From Argopecten irradians (taxonomy: Eukaryota; Mollusca; Bivalvia; Pectinida; Pectinidae), in NCBI RefSeq assembly GCF_041381155.1, contig NC_091139.1:8432383-8496382 (forward strand): a DNA stretch of 64,000 bases, in the 5' to 3' direction. Of this stretch, positions 12,088 to 23,900 are shown in pieces. Under the pieces are notes generated by a model. The model did not search any database, was not told the origin of the DNA, and was given only the letters and a program-made list of their open reading frames with translations. The position numbers were made by a program, and so were the translations under genes. Position 1 is the first letter of the stretch, and every line of letters starts with the position of its first letter.

Positions 12088-15000
12088 CTAGTTTCCTTCG
12101 TTTGGTCTAGCATGCGGCTTTGATTTATCGTATGGCATCCCATACATGGCACAAGTCCACCAAGAGAAACCCTCCTCTACTTGACACTTCCTTGGGGGTT
12201 GATTATTTCCCGGGGGTGGGGCGTTGGGTTGGGGAAACACTGAATGATTGTTCACTGCTTCCTCTTCTTCAAGATCGTCAATCTTTCTTTTGTTGGAAGA
12301 TGGTGTGGACTGTGCTGCTTTAGAAAAAATGAAAGATGAAGCGTTAGATCACAAAATATAGCGGAAAACAAGATCTCATCATGATCACCAACTAAAAATC
12401 CTATCTATCATTCTTCTTTTCTAACACGTCAATATGTTAGACGTATATATATTTCTCATAAGAATGTAAAGATATTCATGTAATTAAAAATCAAACAGAC
12501 CAAAAGGCACACAGTTTGAATATAACCTGAATTTTAAAGTACTTATAAGACTTTACCATATAATGTCCATCCTGATCCACCCCTATAGGGTGGAATCGAA
12601 TGTCAAACAGAATAATATATCAATAATTCCTATCTATTAACAAAATGAATTGTGATCAATTGTTTAAACACAATAAATGTGTTATAATTAATTGTATATA
12701 TCAATAAAACCTATTTCTATTCACTATGTGCATTATAATATTTTAACATAAAATAAAAATATATTGATTAAATGTCTCCTTGTAGATCTAGAGTGTAGAG
12801 TAATTTGAAGTCCTTCCCCAAGCTTAGGAAAAGTGAAGTTTTAAGGTTTTGGTTTTTATGGCTTAATGACCTATTACCAGCTAGAGTAATTTAAGGACAT
12901 GCCAGGTTTATAGGTGAAAGAAAGCTGGAGTAACCAGAGCTAAAACCACTGACAAGTGGTCAGAACCTGGCAATTGCTCCAACACAAGGGATTTTAACTC
13001 ATGACTCAGAGTTGGATGGCTTCTGAAATGCTGAGCCATCGTGATCTTTTTGCCACCCCTTTTTCACAGTCTCTGGTTTTTAAGCAAATTTTCAGCTTGT
13101 ATACTTGAATTAAATTTAACTGCTGAGCCCTTTGCGATGCCATTCGCGACCACTTTTTCACAGCCTGCTGTTTTTTAAAGCAAATTTTCCTAAATTAAAT
13201 TTCTGTTTTTTTGAATTTTACAGACACAAAATCAGTATGCACTGGCCTAATATTAAGAAGTGTGAGAGTCACAACAAATTATTTGATTTATTGACCACAC
13301 ACATGGGTACCCTTTGGTGTTTTAAAAAACAACAAAAACACATTGAAATGAAAATACTGATAAAATTTGATAAATATGAATACAATGTACCTTTGTAACT
13401 GGCAATTGCACTTATTTACACAAGGAAAGTTATATAAGTATTTGAATGAACTGATAACTCTAGATTTTAACTCTTTCTAGGTTGGATGATGATTTATTAC
13501 AGACAATTTGGTATCTTACTTTTAACAGAGAGTGGAGCAGTATATCTATGAGCACATTTCAGGTGAGCTTTCAGACTCGACCTCCAGCGAAATGTCTTCT
13601 CACACATATTACACTCGAACTTAGCTCCTGTATGCATGCCCTTCATATGTGCTTGTAATCCACATTTAGTAGCGTAAGAGGAGCGGCATTCAGTACATAT
13701 GTGTCTACCATCAGAAGATACATCTTCACTAGTTGATGTGCCTTTCTCCTTACAAATTTCACTGGTTGAGGTGTCTTTCTCCCTGTTACAAATTTCACTG
13801 GTTGACATGTCTTTCTCTTTACAAAATTCACCAGTTGATATGTCTCTTTCCTTACAAATTCTCATATGTCTTCTTAAACTTGATTCCACACAAAACTCAG
13901 CATTACATATAGGGCAGGTGTTCTCCAATACATCAACATGGCTGGAAAGATGAAGTTTGTACTGAACAGATTGGTTGAAACCTTTACCACAAACATCACA
14001 AATATGTTTAAAAATTTCTATATGTTTAGTTTTGATATGCAGTTCCAGACCAAATTTGGTCGCATACTTCCTTCCACATCTGTCGCACACGAGTCCTGGT
14101 GTCTTTGGTGTATCTGCTTTATTGTGTATCTTGCAGTGTTTATTGAAGTTACTCCTACAGAAGGTGGAATAACGACACTCACTACAGTTATATACTTTCC
14201 GGACTTTTTCCTTGGCATTTTCCTTGACTTTTTCCTTGGCATTTTCCTTGGCATTTTCATTGACTTTTTCCTTTGCTTTTTCCTTGACTTTTTCCTTTAC
14301 TTTTTCCTTTACTTTTTCCTTTACTTTTTCCTTGGCTTTTTCCTTTGCTTTTTCCTTGACTTTTTCCTTTACTTTTTCCTTGACTTTTTCCTTTGCTTTT
14401 TCCTTGGCTTTTTCCTTTACAACTTCTTTTTGTGACTCCATCTTATGCTCTAAAAAAAAAATGAAAAGAAAATTGTAGTGACATCAATTAGATGGTGCTG
14501 CCAAGGTAAATCTATGTATATATATATGTGTCTTTAAATTATCATATTGATCTGTTTCTTTTGATATTTTTACTTCGATCATAATTATTCATTATACAGT
14601 AAAAATGAACATATATTTATGACTGCGCAAAGATGACCATATTAGTTGATCAATAAAGATCAAATCAATCTTATGATCATATTCCATTACCAAGCTACTG
14701 CCTGCCAGCACTTTTTATCATTACAACTGAGCGAAATAGTTCTAACATGTTGATTTTAGCTCATTTACTTGATATAGTATAAAAGTTACCTGAGTTTAAG
14801 AAAAAGATTGACATCCTCTATAGCCTCATCATCAATATTCATTGAATTTTGGAAAAGATTTGTATAGGCTTTGCCTGTTATCTAATCCAATTGTTAATAC
14901 ATGTACATTGTACTTTATTATATTTATTATCTATATTATAATTTTGTTTATATTTATTGTATTATCAATAAAATATTTTGAAATGAAATTCATTGAATTT

Positions 15001-17264
15001 CATTCAAAGTTCATTCGAGTTTTCTGACTATTGTTATTGTCTTCGCAAATGCATTTTCAATTATGTACATGTACTTATATATACATATATATATAATGCA
15101 CAAAAAAGTAAATGCAATTGTCAAGGAAAAAATTCAGAATTCTGCTAGAAAAATAATTTAATGTACCTTTTATTAGATTTTATTTTGCTTTGATTAATAG
15201 GATTTTTTTAATAACAATTTTGTATCAATGTCAATGTTAAAGATACTGCATATGTAATCCTATTGGAATTTCTACTTGAGACTCTTTCATATTCTGACGT
15301 TTTTTAGATGTCTATCCAGAAACATGTATCAAACATCCAATATAAAAAGAGCCTTGAGAAGGAATTGTAATAGGGATTAAGTAATAGGGATTAATGACTA
15401 TAAACATGTATACATCTGTAGCATGACCAGAGACTTTTCAAACATTACTTTTACATTGTCAAGTCAGCATAATAAAGTTCAATGAAATTGACTCCTCATA
15501 TTATGTATACTCCATATTATGAGAGTCGGCTGATCAGGCGTTTTCTTATATATTTTATCGGACTTTATTTTGCTGACTGTCGAATTTGACACAAGGTATA
15601 TACGATACGTAAGGCTTTAAAAGTGTCTCCTCGTTTCATACAGTACATCTAACTTTGTTGGATTAATGCTATAGAAGAATGATGAAATTTATTGTATGTA
15701 ACATTTTTTTCAGCAGAATTTAGCTCATCTTTTTTATCTATGAGCGCAGTACAGCAGGATTACAATTATATTTCGTTTTCTTTTTGTTCTGACTTATAAG
15801 CAGATAAGAAATGTGGCGTTTTTAGTGTATAAAGGTTGAGTATAATTGTAGTTTTAAGTAGTTTTAATTGTTAGTCTCTATGATAGGTAGATTAGATCAC
15901 TAGGATCATTAATTTGGTGTAACAATTAGCATGTCCAATTAGTTTGTAGTTATTGGTCAGCAGACCAGCAGGGGTTAAATAGAGATGGCAGTTATGGTCA
16001 ACGACAGCTGTAAACCGAGCCATTTGTAGACTAGAAAGGGCTGTGGTCAGTCTGAGAGCGCTAATGATGTAGTAATGGTGGTGAGAACATTAGGGCACTG
16101 TAGTGGAGATGATATGTAAATAAAGGGGTCAGTTATTGTGTATCTATAGAGCCTAACTAATAAGCTGTCTGTAGTAAGGGTCAGTCATTGAGCTAAGAAT
16201 GGATAGAGGATTTCCTTGTCTTAGTTTTGGAGTTATTTATATACTTCTGCTCTCTGGTAATTCCGACCGCCTATCTTTAGCAGCACATAGAGATGTGGTG
16301 CATGGGACAGTCTTTAATTTGCATATTCAGTATTGTTCTATCTTTAGTTATGGTATCTATGTGCTAGGTCTAATTTTGGCCAGGGTCACAAAGAGTTCAG
16401 GGGCCATTCTATTTTAGGTATGCATGTGTATTCATAGCCATCCTATAAATATATATCCTTAGTTTAGATTGTTTAGTTAAGAATAGCATTTTATTAATAA
16501 GTATCCTTAGAATAGAGTATCAAGCTAATAATAGTAGTCTAAGAATAGAGATGTAAATTAGAGTCGGTAAAAGGGAAGGGGACACTTGGAGTTGGGGAGT
16601 TAGGTTGGAGTTAGCCGAGGGGTATAGCTGTAGTTCTTTGGAGTTCTTTGGAGGTTTGCCGAGCAGTTAGTTGGGAGTTAGCCGAGAGGTATAGCTGTAG
16701 TTCTTTGGAGTTCTTTGGAGTTTTGCCGAGCAGTTAGTTGGCAGTTAGTTGAGAGTCAGCCAAGAGATACAGCTGTGTCATTGGACAGTCAGAGAGTAGT
16801 TTAGTGTTTGAGAAACGAAGATCATCACTCAGTGATACTTACTTCAAAGTTGGTGTCATCAGTCTGTAATAACAACGTATGGATTTCCTTGTCCGGACCA
16901 GTGGCAATGGCAGTATATGTTGGCCTACCTATCTTTAATCATACAGACCTGCAGGGCCGTTTACGTTAATTCGGAACAACCGGTTCGATCTTTTCTTAAA
17001 GTCATTATTTCAGGCATAAATCTTGACGGACCTGCAGTTTTTAATACAGGCCTATAAGGCCTTTGTCAGAGCTCGTATGAAAACAATATAAAATCGCCAA
17101 AGATCTGTCTTAATTCATAAACGAACAACTAGGTCCAACCAGACAGACCGTATAATCGAAAACGGCCCTGCAACCGTCTCTGACCAGCTGACTGTCTGGC
17201 GAAGCTCGCAATACGTACATTCTAGAACTGATAAATAGACACATTACTTACCATTAGCTTCCAT
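12088..17264 (-). CDS. Six-finger C2H2 zinc-finger protein with K/E repeat
   Basis: Likely nuclear nucleic-acid-binding protein; no specific orthologue recognised. I propose three coding exons: 17252-17264 (13 nt, MEAN plus one base, donor gtaagt), 13520-14449, and 12088-12317. Both junctions keep frame, giving 390 residues. After a short head (MEANEHKMESQKEVV) comes about 70 residues of KEKAKEKV-type repeat, then fingers at about 93-113 (C2H2), 126-147, 155-175, 183-204 (CCHC, last ligand Cys), 256-277 and 284-305. Between fingers 4 and 5 is an 11-12-residue repeat, CKEKDMSTSEI-like, four times. The final exon adds a NKRKIDDLEEEE stretch, possibly a nuclear localisation signal plus acidic patch, and a Trp-containing tail ending PNEGN. 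The middle exon is certain to be coding; the short first exon and the last exon rest on splice consensus and phase only. The gene faces PARS2 head to head. Confidence 0.8.
12893..13046 (-). mobile_element. Old SINE copy, reversed
   Basis: Read on the minus strand this matches the SINE at 19611-19829 in order: tRNA-like head remnant, then attgccaggttctgacc, then actccagctttctttcacc, then aaacctggcatgtcctta. It is clearly more diverged than that copy and lies in the second intron of the zinc-finger gene. Confidence 0.6.
13047..13519. other. Intron of the zinc-finger gene
   Basis: AT-rich intronic sequence. An 88-codon plus-strand frame (13132-13398) has no recognisable domain and lies antisense inside the intron. 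Confidence 0.5.
14205..14425 (-). repeat. Coding minisatellite for Lys/Glu repeat
   Basis: Tandem variants of ttttccttgac and ttttcctttgc on the plus strand encode alternating KEKVKEKA units on the minus strand. A strictly alternating Lys/Glu tract is expected to form a charged single helix or disordered rod. Codon variants are intermixed, which fits growth by slippage or unequal exchange. Confidence 0.8.
16604..16778. repeat. 67-bp tandem repeat, about 2.6 copies
   Basis: Units begin near 16604 and 16671, with a third partial and more diverged copy after 16740. Each contains gagttagccgag, tatagctgtagttctttgga and gccgagcagttag. Confidence 0.85.
16951..17170. mobile_element. MITE with GCAGGGCCGTTT inverted ends
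   Basis: The left end GCAGGGCCGTTT is perfectly inverted at the right end (aaacggccctgc), and the similarity runs on for about 24 bp. It is non-coding and about 220 bp long. CAGGG termini are common in hAT elements, but the flanking 8-mers do not match, so the superfamily is uncertain. It lies in the zinc-finger gene's first intron. Confidence 0.65.
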
Positions 17265-17529
17265 TGAATGTTTCGGTTAATGTTGAAAATGAAAAGCAAA
17301 TGAGGCTAGCGCATTAGCAGCAACAACATCAATAACACAGAAGCTGAGACTGTGAGAAGGACTCCGAGGATGTCGTCCCAACATCAGTGTCACCTTAACG
17401 CTATATGATATATACAAGACTTTCCTTACAAACACACCAATGATCAAGATTATAGATTGTTCTAATAAAAGACTCGAACTTCCTGTTTCTCACAACCCGG
17501 CACCAGACAAACAACTATTAACAAGGTAG
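17265..17529. promoter_or_regulatory. Likely divergent promoter of the zinc-finger gene and PARS2
   Basis: The zinc-finger ATG on the minus strand is at 17264. On the plus strand a strong donor, gtaagt, begins at 17530 and a matching acceptor precedes the PARS2 ATG (exon from 17918), so PARS2 probably has a 5' UTR exon ending at 17529. Both transcripts would then begin within about 265 bp. No TATA box with clear spacing was identified. This is inference from splice signals. Confidence 0.4.
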
Positions 17530-17929
17530 GTAAGTCCGTGACACACGTTTTGTGCAACACATAGTTGTATACTAATTAGTTTCTCCTTATTTATCAAGGA
17601 AATCATTATTTTATCATAAATGTAAGCTGTTTTCAGTGGTATTTACATTGATACAGAGAGAGCATAATAAACACTGCAGTAAAACAGATACAGTGATTGC
17701 AATGACTGCAGCAATTGTAAAATAAAAAATCAGCTGAATATTCCCTACATTCATATGATATATTTTAATGCCATCTTTACATACCAAAGTTTTTAAACTA
17801 AATGTTTTCATATGTTGGCATACCATTTCAATTATTAATTAGAGGAGTGGTGGTAGATGTTTAAATATTTTAAAGTATAAAGAAAAATATTACTACACAT
17901 GTTCCTTATTATTTCAGATAAAAAATTCT

Positions 17930-20900
17930 ATGATGTTGTCTGGAAAAACAAGACAGATGTCGTTAGTGGCATGTTCAAGCCAAACATTCTTAAAACTCTG
18001 TCAGACACCAGCGGTTTGTTTAGCACAATGTAACATGTCAAGGTCACTCAATACAAGACAAACTAATAACAGCTCCCCCGAAGGATACTCCGGGAGGAAA
18101 TATGTCAGCAAAATGTACCAGAACCTCGGAAATGTGTACCCAGAAAGTAGCAAATTAGTTTGTAAGAGCCACAAGGTAATATATAATACAAACCTTCCTT
18201 TTAATACTTGTTCATTCATTTACTTGAGGATTATTTAGAAGAAAAAAACAACATTTTGTAATAATAAAATATTCTTTTATGTTTCTTATATTGTTAAAAG
18301 CTTTGAAAAAATAGCTTTGTATCGAAAACAAATTTTATGTGATAATTTACTTACATGTACTTTTATGTCCTTACCTATGTTAAGGATGTAAATGAGACTT
18401 TTTGTAACTCTATTTTCAGCTTTTTCTATATGCCAGTATTGTACAGCAGTGCTACTTTGGAGGCTACAACCTTCTGCCTTTAGGTCAAAGAGTTCAAGAT
18501 AAACTAATAAAAATCATTGACCAAGAGCTGGAAAGTATTGGATGTCAGAAAATGGCAATGACCACGCTTGCTCCGGCCAAATTGTGGAAGAAAACTGGTG
18601 AATATATAACCGTTCTTAATATTCCATCTATAACATCTGTAATCAGACTTTCAGAGAAAAGAAGACTTTTTAGAGTTATTCCCCTTTGTTGCAAAACAAT
18701 TGACCGACTATAACTTCAAAACTATTTGAGGCATTTCAATGAAATTTAGTGGCAATTTATAATTCTTATAAAGTGAAGAATTGTGCATGATCTAAATTGA
18801 AACAAGATACTTCCACCATTTTCAGAGTTATGAGGGGGTTGGAGGACATTGTATAAGTTGGCCTCCAAGATGATAGTTCTTATTTTAAAATTTAAATCCT
18901 CATGACAATAATGGCTATATGTTATCACAGGGACCTGGCATGAAAATTTTTAACCAACAGTATACATATATATATTATAGTATCTAATATAGATATGTAT
19001 ACTGTTAGTTGAAAAAATTGTGCCAGGTCCCTGTGTATGTTATTGTATCATAATATTTCATAATATATATATCACTACATTTATTTTTATTTGTAGGACG
19101 TTGGGATAACATAGGACATGAACTTTTCCGTTTAACAGATAGAAAAAAGACAGACTTTTGTTTAGGACCAGTAAGTTTTATACACTCACTTATTTTTTTT
19201 AGTAATGTTGATTGAGGTGGTATACTTTGAACCTATAAACACAAGTTAACAGCTCTCCAATTCCAGAAAGTTCATTATCCGAGCAGAAATGTTTTAGAAT
19301 TTTAGAGTTTTTTCATTAGTTTTGCGGAATAAAATACATATACACTGTTTATACAATAATTGATTCTAAATTTGATAATGAATTTATTTTAAAAGCAACA
19401 TAAATGCAAGATCAAAATATGAAAGATCATACTGTAGACCTCAGTCTTGCATTTTCAACAAATAGAGGAATTGGCAGTAGATTTTAATTTTAGCATGGAC
19501 AAAGTAAGCTACTCTGGTAGCACAGTATCAATAGACACTATTGGTGCCTGTAAATAATTAATGACATTTCATCATGCTAAACACAAATTTGTGTATCAGA
19601 TCAAACGTTGGGGCCGCAGTCGCCGAGTGGTTAATATGTCTCAACATATGACCACAAGCCCTCCACCTCTGGGATGCGGGTTTGAATCCCATGTGGGGCA
19701 GTTGCCAGGTACTGATTGCTGGTCGGTGGTTTTTCTCCAGGTACTCCGGCTTTCCTCCACCAACAAACCTGGCACGTCCTTACATGACCCTGGCTGTTAT
19801 AGGACGTTAAACTAATAAAACGAAAACGAATCAAACGTTGTATATGAAACTTACTATTCGTGGGTTCTAAATATACAAAACATACGTATGGTAATTGTTG
19901 TAGAGACATCACACACAGTTACTTTATCAGGCTTATTGGATTAACTTTCATGTGACATTTGGTTTATTTTCAGACTCATGAAGAAGTGATCACCAACATC
20001 CTCGCCTCCGGTCCAATGTTATCATACAAACGTTTACCCATCAAAATGTACCAGGTTAGTCTTGTGTGTAATGGTCCAATCACATCCCACAACTTCAACA
20101 ACCTCAAATACCACAAGGACTTTACACTGACCACTGTTTAATGTGTACAATCTATGCAGATGAAATGTTCATCAGAGTCGTATGATTTACAAGAGTTACT
20201 TCCCTTAGTTGTTAACTGTACATCTAAGCTTAGTTTAAACAGTATTTATTCATATATTGATATATTCTGTATTTGCATATTACAGATTTATCTGCCCTTG
20301 TGTGTAGGTATTGAATGTGACGTCATGTGTTTATGAGTGTAACGTCATACTTTTCAGAGAAAACGACGTAAATTGCGCTTACAAAATAATGACATCACAG
20401 TGACATGGATACCTATTCACAAGGGAGCTAACTCTGCAAAGATGAAATATATACAAACAAAACATAGAATATTTAGGAATTGGAAAACAAGCTTTAAGCT
20501 TATATAAATTCTTTTCTTAGTAATCAGTGGCCAGAATAGTATCACGGCTGATATAGACTCACCACCAGTCTCTAGAATATTATAATCATTGCTAAAATTT
20601 GAAAACTTTTTTTTTTCTCATATGTGACATGTCTGCATGATTCCAAATGTCAAACTAGGGGGAGATAACCTAGAATTAGAATTCTGCTTAGAAAATCTTA
20701 TTAACAAACTTATAAGTATAAATATTTCATAATTAGTCTTCATTCTGTTGTAAATCAATATTCTTTTCAGATAACTAAAAAGTTTCGAGATGAAAATTCT
20801 CCAAAATATGGCTTTCTGCGTGGGAGAGAGTTTGATATGAAAGGTAAGATGTATTTTTCTTTCATTTGTAATGATTAAATATTTAAATTAAACTAGACGT

Positions 20901-23900
20901 ACTGATGCTTTAATCATCAAATTTACATTTTATTATTAATTTATTAAGTGATAAATACCACTCATTCTACAAAATAGTAAAAATAAAATTTAACTAGACG
21001 TACTGATGCTTTAATGGTTTCTTGAAAATTAATCAAAGGAAATTAGCTGCCCTTTGACATGGGGAAAACAAAGACTTAAATTTACCACAGAAAAAATGTG
21101 TTAAAAGTGTTTGTAGTTAAATATTTATAACGATGGTATTTGGTATTGCTTCTGAGCTAAGTACTTAATGAACCAGTAAATGTAGTGTGACCTAGAGAAA
21201 CAATCATAAGGATTTGTTTCTACCTAGCTGTCTTTCAAAATTTTTGGACTGAAGAAGGCCCTATAGTGGCTGAATCGATATTCCATAGAAATGATTTTGA
21301 TTTTACTTTGAGTTTATTTTGGCATTTTATTTTGGATTATTTATATACTAGCTTTATACCGTTTTTACCTCATTATGGTGTGTTCTTTGTTACCAGATTT
21401 GTACACGTTTGATGCTACGTTGGAGGATGCGACAGAAACATACAACTCTGTATGTCAAGCGTATTCTAGGATACTGGGACGACTAGGACTCGACTACCAT
21501 CAAGGTACTGTTTATATTACTCATTGAAAGTTTGCATGAACCAAAAAGTTAAGAAAAAAATTAAAAATAAGAAAAAAAAATCTACCTAGCTGTCTATCAA
21601 GTCCTATATGGCAGCTCTTTTCAAAATGAGATGGACTAATTAAATAGCTATGATACTTTACATGTAACTTAAACAACTTAAACAAACAGTCCATATTCTT
21701 GTATAGATAAAATATACATACATATTTCTGATATTAGGTCAGTTAGTCCTTACAATTTGGCCATATGATGTTCATGAATATTTTTGTGTATGTTAAACAT
21801 AAAATACAAGATGGCACTACCAGTATGAAATTAACTTATTTGACACAGTCGAAATTCGGTGCTAAAGTGAATTTGAACAGATTAGCACAGTAATTAATTA
21901 GCTCCTTTGTAGTAATTGCCATATACATTCAGAAAATGTAATCATCACAATTATATTTATGTGTGAAAAGTGCTAAACCATGGTTGGGCACAACAATGTA
22001 CTTTGTACATACTTGTAATAATGCAGGATTTTATTTAAACATAATCATTGCCTCCGTTAGGGATCAATCTCTGGGTTACTCGTCTGACACTTAACTGATC
22101 GAGCTAAAGATAAGTTCTCTCTAGCCGAGAGGTACATGTATATTGCAGCTAGTATTGACCAGGGCTAGCGCTACAATCTGCTGAAATATATATGTTAATT
22201 GTAATTATCATGGAATACTACGTAATTGTTCTTCCAGTAATTGGTACCACAGGTAACATTGGAGGAAGCCTGTCCCACGAGTTCCAATTACAGGCGGACA
22301 TCGGGGAGGACACTATTCATGTCTGCAAAAAGTTGGTTTTTCTCCTCTTCTGCTTGTAACAGTGGCTGAAGTTTCTCTTTTGTTTCTTAAAATAACTTTT
22401 CTTAGTATTTTTGAAATTGTTTCATACATTGACAATGGAAATGTCTGCATAACTGAAACATGAACTTGTTGTTAAATGTGTCATTTTTATAGCATCACCT
22501 TTCAATGTTTTAGGTGTGGATTTGCTGCTAATGCTGAAACAGAAGGTAAAATCAATTTCATGTACTTTTATAGAAATTCTAAAGAGCAACAGCCCTTCCT
22601 TTAACTTTAGCTTTCATTTTGTACTGTTTTTATGAAAAAGCATAAAAGCTAGATGTTTGAATAGCTTTGTTACATCAAAAACCCATTAATATTTAACTGT
22701 AAGCAGATGACACAATATTCTTGAATTTGCTTGTTTCATAGTACACTGGGTTACTTTACACAGATGAGATTTTGTTGAATTGTGTAATTATTGTTTTGTT
22801 TGACTATTTAGAGGCGCAGAACAAACATTGTACAGACAAATCCTGTGGGCTGTCCATTTCACCGTCAATAGAGGTAAATTACCACGATATCAACATCCTT
22901 CATATCAACATAGAGAAATATGGTATTACCTAGCTCAAAATAAAAAAGAGTATCGTATTCGACCCAATAAGCGCCAAGGGCGCTTAAAAAATGATAAAAA
23001 TGAAAAGGTGCTAATAATTAAAAATTATTGCAAATCTATACCGTTTTATGTAGTTTTGGTCTTTATTTATGCCTGTGAAATTAAAATTGAGGTCTCAAAA
23101 AAGGGAGGGGCGCTTTTAGGGACATGGGCGCTTATTGGGTTGAATACGGTAAGTGTACAATAAAACATGTTTATAACGGACATTCTTAAAACAAATTCAT
23201 GGTTATAATTTAGTAATTTTTGTTCCTGTTAGAGTTCCATTAAGATATCTGTAATATATGTATAACGAATTATGCTTATAACAAAATGATTTTGTTGGTC
23301 TCTGAGGTTTGTTATAACTGTGTTTTACCGTACAATATATGTATGTCATCTTATAACCTATATTTTGTATAAACAGTCAAACCTGTCTATAAAGAATACC
23401 AAAGGGACATAGTATAAATGTCCCTAGACACCTTTATAGAGGACAGGTGTCCTTTATACAGAGGACAATTATATAGTAAATTGCACCAAATGGGGTTGAT
23501 GAGTCTGTTCTTTATATACAGGTGTCCTTTATACAGAGGACAATTATACAGTAAATTAAACCAAATGGATTTGATTAGTCTTTTCTTTATAGACAGATGA
23601 CCTTTATAAAGAGGTATCCTTTATACCAGGTTTGACATACATGTACTTTACATTTGTATATGTATGTATACATTTGTATATCCATTTGAGTTGGAAGAAG
23701 TCGAGCTTAATATCAATACTTTTAGCGTTTTCTTGAATTTTGCGATTAACAGTTATACTAAGTAGTTGAATTTTTTTTGCAGCAGTTTATTTTGCAGGAT
23801 TTTTATTGCTCGAAAAATACAAAAAAATTTGATTGTCCAAAAAAAATGTCGGTATACCGTAATTGAAAAGAGAATGTTGAAGGTTTAAGAGTTCAGGTAT

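Larger units (their letters stand above)
14450..17251 (-). other. Long first intron of the zinc-finger gene
   Basis: 2.8-kb intron bounded by gtaagt (minus, from 17251) and a T-rich acceptor ending at 14450. It holds the 67-bp tandem repeat at 16604-16778 and a MITE at 16951-17170. The rest (14450-16600) is AT-rich with no exon seen. Confidence 0.6.

Noticed and set aside
13938-14478. Plus-strand frames of FFLDFFLGIF or AFSLTFSF type, membrane-like
   Set aside because: Antisense of the Lys/Glu repeat in the zinc-finger exon.
19611-19690. Functional tRNA gene
   Set aside because: A and B boxes are present but the sequence does not close an acceptor stem, and a SINE body with target duplications follows.
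19561-19912. 84- and 93-codon frames over the SINE
   Set aside because: They span SINE sequence and its target duplication, not a gene.
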